Part shown: piece after piece, positions 24,885 through 32,538 of the stretch
Numbering within the stretch: position 1 is the first letter of the stretch
How the letters are laid out: every line of letters begins with the position of its first letter
DNA from: Bacillota bacterium
Lineage (GTDB): Bacteria; Bacillota; Clostridia; Lachnospirales; Lachnospiraceae
Assembly (NCBI GenBank): GCA_023421075.1
Contig: JAEZUM010000013.1
Span: forward strand, 62,001-126,000
DNA: 64,000 nt
Direction: 5' to 3'
Notes under the pieces: generated by a model
Told to the model about the DNA's origin: nothing
Seen by the model: the letters and a program-made list of their open reading frames with translations, nothing else
The model's database searches: none
Position numbers and translations under genes: made by a program

Positions 24885-25778
24885 TCAGGCATTGTTAAAA
24901 TTCAACATTGATAGGATCATTCCCGTAAGTATATCCGTTCCGGAAGTAGAACCATACTCAAGAATACGCTCTCCACATAATCGGATGGTCTCTTTTTTTG
25001 AATCAGAATACAACGCAATTACAAGCTTTGTCATATTCTCTGATATCAAGCCCATTCCGCATTGTTTTAAAAAAGTCCCGCTTATTAAATTAGTATGTTT
25101 TGCAGCTTCCTCTCCGATCGCCTTCGTCAGTCTTAATGCATCCTCCAGACGACTGGGGTCTACTGCCAGTGACCGGGCAAGATATATGGTCATATATCCT
25201 AGGATAAGGTCATCGGAGGATGGGGTTAATCCTACTCCTCCTCCGGCAAACGCTCCTGCAAGCTCTGCCGCCCGTATATTATCTTCTCTTACCGCTCTGC
25301 CAAATTCCGGCAGATATTTCGTAATTGCCTGTGCATATGGATTATCAAATTCTCCGGTAACAAGAGTACTAAGGTCGTCCCTACATCCCTTCGCTCTTAC
25401 CAGCTCTTTGAGCACTGCAGTCTTTTCCTCCAAATCCTCCGGAATGTATAAGCCTTCCAGCTTACGGATGGATAAGTCCAGAGTATTACTACCCAGCAGA
25501 TGAATTACGAGATCTGCCTGAGGAATAGAGATACTGTCCTCGGATACAATAACACACATGCCTGACCTTAATCCAAGCTCTGTCAGTGGTAACATCTCAT
25601 CGATTCTGCAGGACATCGGATACAAGCAATTTCTTCTCGTCACTATGGAGAAGAATAAATCCTCACCGAATACATTGATCGTTGATGCAAACACCGAATG
25701 TATCACTAGCTCTTTATTATATTCAGATACTACACTGCGTAGCTGCCCACATATCTCAGTTGCATTCCACTCTTTCAT
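24885..25778 (-). CDS. DUF2877 protein (YlbF/AllH-like)
   Basis: 297 residues from the ATG at 25776-25778, chosen for its GGAGG; a longer reading would overlap the upstream DUF35 gene. The family motif GxTPxxDD is visible as GLTPSSDDLILGYM (about residue 200). Third partner of the FdrA/DUF1116 set, 30 bp upstream of FdrA. A perfect hairpin just before its ribosome binding site may adjust its translation or the mRNA end. Confidence 0.8.
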   Translation of the reverse strand: MKEWNATEICGQLRSVVSEYNKELVIHSVFASTINVFGEDLFFSIVTRRNCLYPMSCRIDEMLPLTELGLRSGMCVIVSEDSISIPQADLVIHLLGSNTLDLSIRKLEGLYIPEDLEEKTAVLKELVRAKGCRDDLSTLVTGEFDNPYAQAITKYLPEFGRAVREDNIRAAELAGAFAGGGVGLTPSSDDLILGYMTIYLARSLAVDPSRLEDALRLTKAIGEEAAKHTNLISGTFLKQCGMGLISENMTKLVIALYSDSKKETIRLCGERILEYGSTSGTDILTGMILSMLNFNNA

Positions 25779-25790
25779 AGGGAACCTCCA

Positions 25791-25820
25791 TATTCCAAAA
25801 GGCCTAAGCCTTTTGGAATA
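25791..25820. other. Intercistronic hairpin, DUF35 to DUF2877
   Basis: TATTCCAAAAGGC (25791-25803) and GCCTTTTGGAATA (25808-25820) pair perfectly over 13 bp. The loop CTAA holds the DUF35 stop codon (25804-25806), so the last codons of DUF35 form one arm. The hairpin ends 2 bp before the GGAGG of the next gene and has no U-tract, so it is not a simple terminator. Confidence 0.75.
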
Positions 25821-26169
25821 TGAAACCATACTGGGGAGCAACTACTGTCTCTTTATACAAAATAGATTTTTCTCTAACAACACCGACGGTTGCGATCAAC
25901 TCCATACCTGAAGCTATCCCATCATCAAAGCCAATCTGGCCGGTAACGCGTACACCGTTCTCGAATTCAACGATCCCAAAGTTTAACCAAGGGCACATGT
26001 ACCCCTCCGGAAGATTATATACTCTGGTCCAGGTCAATAATTTACATTTCCCGTCCAAAGGAATCTTCTCAAACTCTCTGCCATCGCAGTCGGGATTCTG
26101 GCAAACGACGTAACGAGGATGATGGAGCTTTCCACATTTGATGCATTTATAAGCATACATTTGTTCCAT
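25804..26169 (-). CDS. DUF35 zinc-ribbon/OB-fold thiolase partner
   Basis: 121 residues. N-terminal zinc ribbon (CIKCGKLHHPRYVVCQNPDC: two CxxC-type knuckles) and C-terminal OB fold (LLTWTRVYNLPEGY, GIVEFENGVRVTGQI). DUF35 proteins sit next to thiolases and bridge substrates in acyl-CoA condensation or cleavage, as in archaeal HMG-CoA synthesis and sterol side-chain degradation. GAGG precedes the ATG. It follows the thiolase gene after a 112-bp spacer with a palindrome. Confidence 0.85.
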   Translation of the reverse strand: MEQMYAYKCIKCGKLHHPRYVVCQNPDCDGREFEKIPLDGKCKLLTWTRVYNLPEGYMCPWLNFGIVEFENGVRVTGQIGFDDGIASGMELIATVGVVREKSILYKETVVAPQYGFIFQKA

Positions 26170-26246
26170 ATATAAAACCTCGCCTTTCTCATACCTTCAA
26201 AATGTGTAAGTATGTGCCGAGGATGACGCTGGCACAAACTTCTCGG

Positions 26247-26272
26247 TATAAATTATGCTTGCATAATTTATA
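26247..26272. other. Palindrome between thiolase and DUF35
   Basis: TATAAATTATGC-TT-GCATAATTTATA is a perfect 12-bp inverted repeat. As RNA it would be an 11-bp stem capped by a CUUG tetraloop, 10 nt past the thiolase stop. There is no U-tract after it. Confidence 0.7.
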
Positions 26273-26281
26273 CTTTCCTCC

Positions 26282-27478
26282 TTACTTCGTTGTCAAAACG
26301 GTTGATACAACATTATTACCAAAGCCTCCGAAGTTGACAGCCAGACCGGTCTTCGCGCCTGCAACCTGTCGCTCACCTGCCTCACCTCGTAGCTGTCGAA
26401 CCAGCTCAACCACCTGTGAGACTCCGGTTGCACCGAGTGGATGCCCTTTCGCTTTTAAGCCACCTGAGGTATTAACCGGTTTGCTTCCGGTAAGAGCAGT
26501 CTCCCCGTTACGAGCAGCAATATGGCCTTCTCCTCGTCCGAAGAAGCCTACTTCCTCCGATTCAGCAATCTCAAGTATCTGGAAGGCATCATGTAATTCA
26601 GCGACATCAATATCCTGCGGTCCCACTCCGGCCATCTTATAGGCCATGTCAGCACTCAATCGAACTGCCAGCAGATCAGACGGAACTTCACGATTGGCTA
26701 CAACATGAGTATCCGTTGCTGAGCCGATGCCTGCTATTTTAACAAATTTTTTATCTGCAAATCCCAGTGCTTCCTGCTTATCCTCTGCAACGAGTAAAAC
26801 AGCAGCAGCGCCATCGGAAACGGGACACATATCATACTGTCGAAGCGGATCCGCAACAATGGGATTCGTAGCATTAATATATGCTTTATTCGTTATACGC
26901 TCCAGTACAACCGGTGCCTGTATATGAGCACAGGGATTTTTCATTGCATTTGCATGATTTTTTACGGATACGATGGATAAATCCCTGCTTTCCAGACCGT
27001 ATTTATCCATACATAATCTTGTGAATAGCCCTGCAAAGGCAGGAAGGGTAAGACCATATTTATATTCACCCTCGGGATGAAGCATGGTAGCAACGAAATC
27101 AGTCCCTTCCCAGCCACTTACCGCACGCATGCCCTCTGCTCCGATTACCAGAACACAATCGCACATTCCGGAGGCAATTGCCATGTAGCCAAGCTTAATT
27201 GCAGAAGCACCGGAAGCAGGACCGTTTTCGATCGTCTCTGCCATCGCCGGCCGAATATTCAGTGTGTCCACAACTGCAGAAGCGATTCCGCTGATACGGC
27301 TGACCATTCCGGCACCCATTGTACCGACAAACACCTGATCAATCACATTCTTTCTCCCCGTCTTGGCACCTGCATCATCCATTGCCTCAAGGGCTGCGGC
27401 ACAAACCATATCGATAAAGGGAAGATCCGATTTACCGAATTTGGTATGCCCAACACCAACAATACCTACATTCCGCAT
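26282..27478 (-). CDS. Thiolase (SCP-x/acetyl-CoA acetyltransferase type)
   Basis: 398 residues from the ATG at 27476-27478 (GGAGG 5 nt upstream). The family start NVGIVGVGHTKFGKS, the mid segment ENGPASGASAIKLGYMAIASG (where other thiolases have the acylated Cys), AELHDAFQILE and the C-terminal GGLKAKGHPLGATGVSQVVEL are visible. The active-site Cys position reads GPASGAS, with serine where cysteine is typical, so catalysis may differ from classical thiolases. Paired with DUF35 as in non-decarboxylating thiolase complexes. It probably cleaves or forms an acyl-CoA in this pathway. Confidence 0.85.
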   Translation of the reverse strand: MRNVGIVGVGHTKFGKSDLPFIDMVCAAALEAMDDAGAKTGRKNVIDQVFVGTMGAGMVSRISGIASAVVDTLNIRPAMAETIENGPASGASAIKLGYMAIASGMCDCVLVIGAEGMRAVSGWEGTDFVATMLHPEGEYKYGLTLPAFAGLFTRLCMDKYGLESRDLSIVSVKNHANAMKNPCAHIQAPVVLERITNKAYINATNPIVADPLRQYDMCPVSDGAAAVLLVAEDKQEALGFADKKFVKIAGIGSATDTHVVANREVPSDLLAVRLSADMAYKMAGVGPQDIDVAELHDAFQILEIAESEEVGFFGRGEGHIAARNGETALTGSKPVNTSGGLKAKGHPLGATGVSQVVELVRQLRGEAGERQVAGAKTGLAVNFGGFGNNVVSTVLTTK

Positions 27479-27496
27479 GATAACCTCCATTCTTTA

Positions 27497-28159
27497 TCAG
27501 ACACTGATCTTAGCGGGCTTATGTAATACCTTGTTCGCTTCGATAACATCTTCGAAGGCAGGACGAATACCAACGTTTTTATTTTCTCTGTGCTTCTCCC
27601 ATAACGCACGGGTAAGTACATAAGTAGGAACGCCGCCTAATTCATGAGGACACTGAGGACGGGATTCCAATTCATACTCGATCATCCAGCGCTTGAAGCC
27701 GTTGGGGCTCTCTGCAACGATCCATACCTCATCCTGATTCATAAAATCAAAATGATATTCCATCTTAGCTGCAAACAGCTGAGCTCCGACACGCGCTCCA
27801 CGCTTCAATGTCATGGTATGATAGGACATACCTACCTTCTCATTTACAAAACGTCCGTTTACAATACCTGCGATTTCACCGTTAACAGCACCGACGAAAC
27901 AATATTCATCCTGTACACGATAACGGTACATTCCGAGAAGCTCTGCATAAATGCGGGAAGCAACGATATCATAAAAATCCTTAGGCTGCTTCATCAAGGG
28001 TTCGATTGTCTCCATTAATAAAGGGATTTCATCATAGGTCACTTCACGAACCAGCATATCCTCTCCTGTTGTTAGTGGAATCACCTTCGCCTCATAAGGC
28101 TTCAATCCGATTGACGGGGGTCTTAATTTGCCTTCCATCTCATCAATAATAATACCCAT
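27497..28159 (-). CDS. GNAT-like acetyltransferase
   Basis: 220 residues. The middle shows a GNAT-type pattern: strand FVGAVNGEIAGIVNGRFV, then the acyl-CoA-binding loop RGARVGAQLFAAKMEY and strand DEVWIVAESPNGFKRWMIEYELE. A long N-terminal extension and C-terminal tail are unassigned. It is the first structural gene of the thiolase/FdrA operon, with AGGAGG directly abutting the stop of a 16-codon leader ORF. The substrate is unknown; a CoA-linked role agrees with its neighbours. Confidence 0.6.
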   Translation of the reverse strand: MGIIIDEMEGKLRPPSIGLKPYEAKVIPLTTGEDMLVREVTYDEIPLLMETIEPLMKQPKDFYDIVASRIYAELLGMYRYRVQDEYCFVGAVNGEIAGIVNGRFVNEKVGMSYHTMTLKRGARVGAQLFAAKMEYHFDFMNQDEVWIVAESPNGFKRWMIEYELESRPQCPHELGGVPTYVLTRALWEKHRENKNVGIRPAFEDVIEANKVLHKPAKISV

Positions 28160-28171
28160 TCCAATTCCTCC

Positions 28172-28222
28172 TTAATTATATTGTTTATATTCACCCTCTG
28201 TACAGGGCATTAAAAACTGCAT
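28172..28222 (-). CDS. 16-codon leader ORF before the GNAT gene
   Basis: ATG at 28220-28222 lies 6 nt after a perfect GGAGG (28229-28233) and encodes MQFLMPCTEGEYKQYN. Its TAA (28172-28174) directly touches the GGAGG of the next gene (28167-28171). This layout fits translational coupling or a leader peptide that senses translation. It is too short to prove by composition. Confidence 0.5.
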   Translation of the reverse strand: MQFLMPCTEGEYKQYN

Positions 28223-28281
28223 TAAAAACCTCCAACCTTCGATTAAGTCCGGTTAGTTGTTATCATAGATCCGTACATTAT

Positions 28282-28330
28282 AAAGAAAATGAGCTCATAC
28301 CTATATTATAGATATGAGCTCATTTTCTTT
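28282..28330. terminator. Terminator after the MobA/ModE-like gene
   Basis: AAAGAAAATGAGCTCATA (28282-28299) pairs perfectly with 28313-28330 (18 bp, 13-nt loop). The A/T-rich outer stem makes it a bidirectional terminator. A TATAAT (28277-28282, minus strand) directly follows and may be the -10 of the downstream operon, though no good -35 is seen. Confidence 0.75.
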
Positions 28331-28359
28331 CAACTTCTTTGTCAAAAGGAGTAGAAATA

Positions 28360-29286
28360 CTAAATTAATTTTTTATCCTTGAATATTCTGACAAATTCTG
28401 CTCTGGCATATTTAAAGACACTATCTTCATATTCCATATATGCTTGCAGAAAATCCAAACCCTCATCCGTCAGCAAGGTCCTTCCGACCCGACTTCCACC
28501 TTGCCGCCTCTGTATAATTCGATACCCGACCTCTTCTTCGAGTTTATTCAATACATTCCACGCTTTTGCATAGGACATTGACATTAATTCACAAGCTTTA
28601 CTGACGGACATTGTTTCCGATATCAGATAGAGTAAGAGCTTGGCCCGGTTATCAAAAAATATCGTTTCCTTCTCTATACTAAGTCCGACAGAAGCCTGTA
28701 TCAGTGCTTTATTATACTTCTCTAAGAGCATCTGCAGCTGTTCGTAGCTATGGATATCCTGAACAACTCCCTCATCCTCCACTTCCACCCCGGCATGATT
28801 GTCACGCAGAGAATAAATCGTATGCTTAAATTCCTCCTCGTCTTTATAACTCATAATCTCAGGGATTACATCGTTCCTGATAAGGATAGGATACCCAACC
28901 TGCCCCAAGTATACCGGAAATGCTACGTCCCGGGCTGCTTGTAACAGCTTCATCAGGGTCTCCGGTGTGAATACAGGTGAATTAACCGGAGCGATTGCCA
29001 TATGACTGCACTTATCCTGGAGATAAGTAAGCCCGATTTTCAGGGATTCATACATTGTTGCATCCACACAGTTTTCATTTTTGATAAAGATAACCCCAAA
29101 CTCTGAAAGTTCATGCCTTACTTCTTCTTCCTGCGTTCCGGTTATTACTACAATAGGAAATACTTCTGCCTGTTGAAAGGTCAGAACAATTCTTTTCACA
29201 ACCGGAATCGAACCAAGCTTAAGCATCGGCTTGGCTCTGCTTGTACTGGCTGCAATAATAATACCCCCAATATTACTTTTCCTCAT
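28360..29286 (-). CDS. MobA/MocA-like nucleotidyltransferase fused to ModE-type winged helix
   Basis: 308 residues. Residues 1-195 have the NTP-transferase (MobA/MocA) fold: IIIAASTSRAKPMLKLGSIPVVKRI at the start, VVITGTQEEEV, MAIAPVNSPVFTPETL. The usual LAAGxSxRMGxxK loop is altered to IAASTSRAKPMLK, lacking the Gly and RMG. Residues ~210-300 are a ModE-like winged helix (YLISETMSVSKACELMSMSYAKAWNVLNKLEEE, QRRQGGSRVGRTLLTDEG). It may mature or sense the Mo cofactor for the nearby hydroxylase, or be a regulator with a dead enzyme domain. Confidence 0.82.
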   Translation of the reverse strand: MRKSNIGGIIIAASTSRAKPMLKLGSIPVVKRIVLTFQQAEVFPIVVITGTQEEEVRHELSEFGVIFIKNENCVDATMYESLKIGLTYLQDKCSHMAIAPVNSPVFTPETLMKLLQAARDVAFPVYLGQVGYPILIRNDVIPEIMSYKDEEEFKHTIYSLRDNHAGVEVEDEGVVQDIHSYEQLQMLLEKYNKALIQASVGLSIEKETIFFDNRAKLLLYLISETMSVSKACELMSMSYAKAWNVLNKLEEEVGYRIIQRRQGGSRVGRTLLTDEGLDFLQAYMEYEDSVFKYARAEFVRIFKDKKLI

Positions 29287-29334
29287 AGCTATCTCCGATC
29301 TGTCTAAGTACTGCAGTAAACGAATGAAACCCCA

Positions 29335-29622
29335 TCAGACCTCATAAATAACGGTTTTTCCATCCAACCGATGTGCATAGATATATTCTCTTACCTGCTC
29401 ATGATAGGGATGCTTATCATAAATAGCCACCGCATCCATATCCTTGAAGGTACAGATCAGCGCCAAATCATAGCTTCTCTCACCGTTATGCCAGAGATCA
29501 GCACCGGTCTCCATGGACAGGATCTCAGGTATCCTTCCTTCCATGCTGTGCAGCCTCTCGATTACAGTAGGAAGACATTCCTCAGGATCCCGAAATTTAA
29601 AAAGAACAATATATTTCAACAT
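29335..29622 (-). CDS. Dabb (stress-responsive A/B barrel) protein
   Basis: 95 residues, the full length of a single Dabb ferredoxin-like barrel: LKYIVLFKFRD start, LALICTFKDMDAVAIYDKHPYHEQV and a C-terminal strand. Dabb proteins are small dimers, some of which act as cyclases or hydrolases on polar rings. AGGAGG precedes the ATG and a near-consensus promoter lies 26-54 bp upstream. It is followed 48 bp later by the MobA/ModE-like gene. Confidence 0.8.
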   Translation of the reverse strand: MLKYIVLFKFRDPEECLPTVIERLHSMEGRIPEILSMETGADLWHNGERSYDLALICTFKDMDAVAIYDKHPYHEQVREYIYAHRLDGKTVIYEV

Positions 29623-29647
29623 AATTCCATACCTCCTCTTTGTATTT

Positions 29648-29676
29648 ATTATACAGAATTTTCATATTAATTTCAA
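29648..29676 (-). promoter_or_regulatory. Promoter of Dabb-MobA/ModE operon
   Basis: Minus strand TTGAAA (29671-29676), 17 bp, TATAAT (29648-29653). Confidence 0.7.
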
Positions 29677-29816
29677 TTCTCTTCCCCGATTTTAGTATAC
29701 TAATACCGACCGGGATACGCATTACACCTCTCCGATCAGACAGGTACAATCCAATCATCCTGTATCGCGTATTCAAGAACGATCTGTCTTCCTAAGTGTT
29801 ATGGAGAATGTATTAA

Positions 29817-29851
29817 GGCAGTACAATTACCAACATTGGTTATGTACTGCC
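29817..29851. terminator. Terminator after the Ser/Thr kinase gene
   Basis: GGCAGTACA (29817-29825) pairs with TGTACTGCC (29843-29851). It lies 63 bp past the kinase stop. The rest of the ~290-bp gap to 29913 holds only the Dabb promoter. Confidence 0.55.
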
Positions 29852-29913
29852 CTACATCTTAACATTCTGTTCATTACCGTCTCATCTTTACTGGCTCTTT
29901 TTTACAGGCTCTT

Positions 29914-32271
29914 TTATTGTACAATAATCTCAAAAGGAAACTCACCCAGCTGTTCCTTTATGATTTTCATCTGTTCCTGATTACAATATACCCGTTTCAA
30001 TTTCTTAACACCTATAAGCGGTGTATAGTCAGCACATACTGAATCCTGCAAATTGATTTGCTCAACGTAGGATAGCTTCTCTATTCCCGTAAGATCAAGC
30101 TTTTTCATAAATGAAATATAAAGCTGACTAATCGGTATATCACCCAAATCCTTCAGATTACTACTACCCCACATACCACACAAATCGATTAAATATAGTG
30201 ATTTTAAAGAAGAAAACTTCGATAGGTCAATACTGTCACTGCCAAATATCTTTAATATCTTCAAATTAGTCAACTTGCTTACCCGGTCTATGGCTTGATT
30301 CGTCACCGCATTATTCACACCGGTTATGATCAGATTATCCAAGGAAGTCATCTCATCCAGACCGATGCAATCTCCCATTTTACACTCAAACAAGGATAGA
30401 TAGCTAAGCCTTAATTCCTTTATTCCAAATACACTACTTACCCTTGTAGCACCCAGATCAAGTCCCCAAAGATAGGGCAACTCCTTTAAGACTTCCAAAT
30501 CATCGTTCATAATTGGGTTTGCTGACAAATCAAGATAATTCAGGCTTTTTATCTTTGTAATCGATGTCAGATCACTAATATTATTACTTCCTAAACCCAA
30601 ATAGGATAAATAATGCAGATCCTCAAGTGGAGAAAGATCATTGATTTTCTGATGATACAGAGCTAGCTTATCAAGATTAACCATTTGGGAGATATCCTCG
30701 AGACTTGTAATTTCTCCATTCACCTGATATAGCTGTGTCCCTGTATATTTCGGATCTGTCATATATTGATTAACACCATAGACAAAATGCTCATCCCAAC
30801 GCTCATAACGCTGCTGGCCGCAGACTAATAGCGAGGTGATTTGCTGCAAATCCCCATAGGTCACCGAATCCTTCGATGATTTGCCAAGCTGCTCTCGAAC
30901 GGCAGCTTCAATCAAAGGTGATTGGAACTTGTATATTTGTTCATCCTTGGTTACCGGGTCAGATTTCTGAGAATTCGCTGTTTCCTTCAGGGTGTTCTGT
31001 TCCTCTTGCGACACAGATGCCGCTGATTTATCCCGGTCTTCTTCTCCTGCTCCTAAGTCTGAGGATTGTGCTGTACGTTCACTCGTATCTGAGGTTTCGA
31101 TAAGGGGAGAATTCGTAATCTGAGCAGCTCCTTCGGATACCTTTTTTTCCTCTATCTCTGAACTCTCGATATCCGATGCAGTTAATTCTGCGGGTATTTG
31201 CTCTGCGGACACCTTAGTTCCACTCTCCGCCACCTGTACCGGATTCGATTGGGAAACTTCGGTTGCAGGAGACTCTGAAGCAGGCTGCTCTTTCGTATGA
31301 TCAGAAGCATCGGAGCCATACCCATACGATGTAATATCGGACAATATCTCTTCGTTTATTTCCTTTGGTACTGGTCTATTCATGAAGAAGAAAGACGATC
31401 CTAATATAAGGACTGCTGCGGCAACAGCGATGGCACCTGTATAAAGCACCCCACGCTTTTTATATAACAATGGATAACTGATTAATTTACTTTTTAATTG
31501 TTTTACAGACCCGTACCGTTCCTTCGGTGAAAATTTGGTACACTTCTTGATAATCCTACGGATATCTCCCGATATATGATATTGCTTGAGATCTCTGATA
31601 TCCATACTCCCGGTTGCCATAAAGAACATCAGAACCCCGATGGAGTAAATGTCACTTCTCTCATTGGTCTGAGCAAAACCATATTGCTCCGGGGGTGCCG
31701 AGTACTGAGTACCCATAACGAAGGTATCCGAATCTAAAGTCACTTGATATCGTCTGGAGATACCGAAATCAATGAGCTTACATTCCTCGTGTTTCGTAAT
31801 TATGACGTTATCCGGTTTGATATCCCGGTGAATGATGGGTGGTTTTTGTGAATGAAGATATTGCAGAATATCACAGAGCTGTAACGCGATTCGACGAAGC
31901 TCCTCCGCTTCAAGATGTCCCTTCTCTGTCATCTCGACCAGCTCTGTAGCAGTATACCCTTCCACATACTCACGAATCAAATAATTATAATCGGTACCTT
32001 CAATATATTCAATTGAAGCGGCAATTCCGGGATGCGACAACTCTCTGGAAAGCTTATACTCCTCCTCCAGGCTCTCGTGGCAATTCCTTGATAAAGCTTT
32101 AAGAACGTACTTATTCCAATTTGTTTTTGAAGTAACCAAATAGACCTGTTTCTCTTCATTCATCTTTAAACAGGCCTTGATCTCATAGCGATTCGTAATG
32201 TCATCCGGTATAGAATGTCCGACCCAGTCACTATTGTGGTATTCATTGTAGAAATCTAATACTGCGCCCAT
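29914..32271 (-). CDS. Transmembrane Ser/Thr protein kinase with leucine-rich-repeat ectodomain
   Basis: 785 residues from the ATG at 32269-32271. The cytoplasmic kinase domain has HRDIKPDN (~145), DFG (~168) and SAPPEQ; VLKAL supplies the ATP-binding Lys. The Gly-rich loop is not canonical. One membrane helix lies at ~275-297 (LYTGAIAVAAAVLILGSSFFF). A Ser/Thr/Glu-rich stalk follows (~300-460), then an extracellular domain with about ten short LRRs (LDKLALYHQKINDLSPLEDL, LSYLGLGSNNISDLTSI and so on). It should phosphorylate cytoplasmic targets in response to an outside ligand. It follows the giant surface protein but has its own promoter. Confidence 0.88.
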   Translation of the reverse strand: MGAVLDFYNEYHNSDWVGHSIPDDITNRYEIKACLKMNEEKQVYLVTSKTNWNKYVLKALSRNCHESLEEEYKLSRELSHPGIAASIEYIEGTDYNYLIREYVEGYTATELVEMTEKGHLEAEELRRIALQLCDILQYLHSQKPPIIHRDIKPDNVIITKHEECKLIDFGISRRYQVTLDSDTFVMGTQYSAPPEQYGFAQTNERSDIYSIGVLMFFMATGSMDIRDLKQYHISGDIRRIIKKCTKFSPKERYGSVKQLKSKLISYPLLYKKRGVLYTGAIAVAAAVLILGSSFFFMNRPVPKEINEEILSDITSYGYGSDASDHTKEQPASESPATEVSQSNPVQVAESGTKVSAEQIPAELTASDIESSEIEEKKVSEGAAQITNSPLIETSDTSERTAQSSDLGAGEEDRDKSAASVSQEEQNTLKETANSQKSDPVTKDEQIYKFQSPLIEAAVREQLGKSSKDSVTYGDLQQITSLLVCGQQRYERWDEHFVYGVNQYMTDPKYTGTQLYQVNGEITSLEDISQMVNLDKLALYHQKINDLSPLEDLHYLSYLGLGSNNISDLTSITKIKSLNYLDLSANPIMNDDLEVLKELPYLWGLDLGATRVSSVFGIKELRLSYLSLFECKMGDCIGLDEMTSLDNLIITGVNNAVTNQAIDRVSKLTNLKILKIFGSDSIDLSKFSSLKSLYLIDLCGMWGSSNLKDLGDIPISQLYISFMKKLDLTGIEKLSYVEQINLQDSVCADYTPLIGVKKLKRVYCNQEQMKIIKEQLGEFPFEIIVQ

Positions 32272-32313
32272 CGAAGTAATCCTCAGTAATATCATGGTTA
32301 ACAATTTAACATA

Positions 32314-32342
32314 ATTATAAATCGACAAAAAAAGGATAGCAA
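32314..32342 (-). promoter_or_regulatory. Promoter of the Ser/Thr kinase gene
   Basis: Minus strand TTGCTA (32337-32342), 17 bp, TATAAT (32314-32319), with a leader of about 36 nt. The -35 box lies inside the arm of the upstream terminator hairpin. Confidence 0.5.
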
Positions 32343-32371
32343 CAAAATATTTTAAGTATTTTGAGCTATCC
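32334..32371 (-). terminator. Terminator upstream of the kinase gene
   Basis: GGATAGC/GCTATCC outer stem and CAAAATA/TATTTTG inner stem form a 14-pair hairpin with a small bulge, followed on the minus strand by seven T residues. It closes the giant-protein transcript. Confidence 0.8.
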
Positions 32372-32438
32372 CATATTTTTCACTCATATAGGTATAATTT
32401 ACTACTCTTCGTCAATTCAGCACCACTATAATCTATTC

Positions 32439-32469
32439 CCGGAGCCACTATCATGGACAGTAGCTCCGG
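32439..32469. terminator. Extra hairpin after the giant protein gene
   Basis: CCGGAGC (32439-32445) pairs with GCTCCGG (32463-32469), with further pairing inside. No U-tract; likely secondary to the stronger terminator at 32334-32371. Confidence 0.35.
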
Positions 32470-32538
32470 TTTCCCCAAATATGGAATATCATTCATAAAA
32501 TCAATGCCGAAGTTGACGGGTAAATCATGCTTTCACCA

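Noticed and set aside
29623..29913. Gene in the gap between Dabb and the Ser/Thr kinase
   Set aside because: Only the Dabb promoter and a terminator hairpin were found; no ORF with a ribosome binding site.
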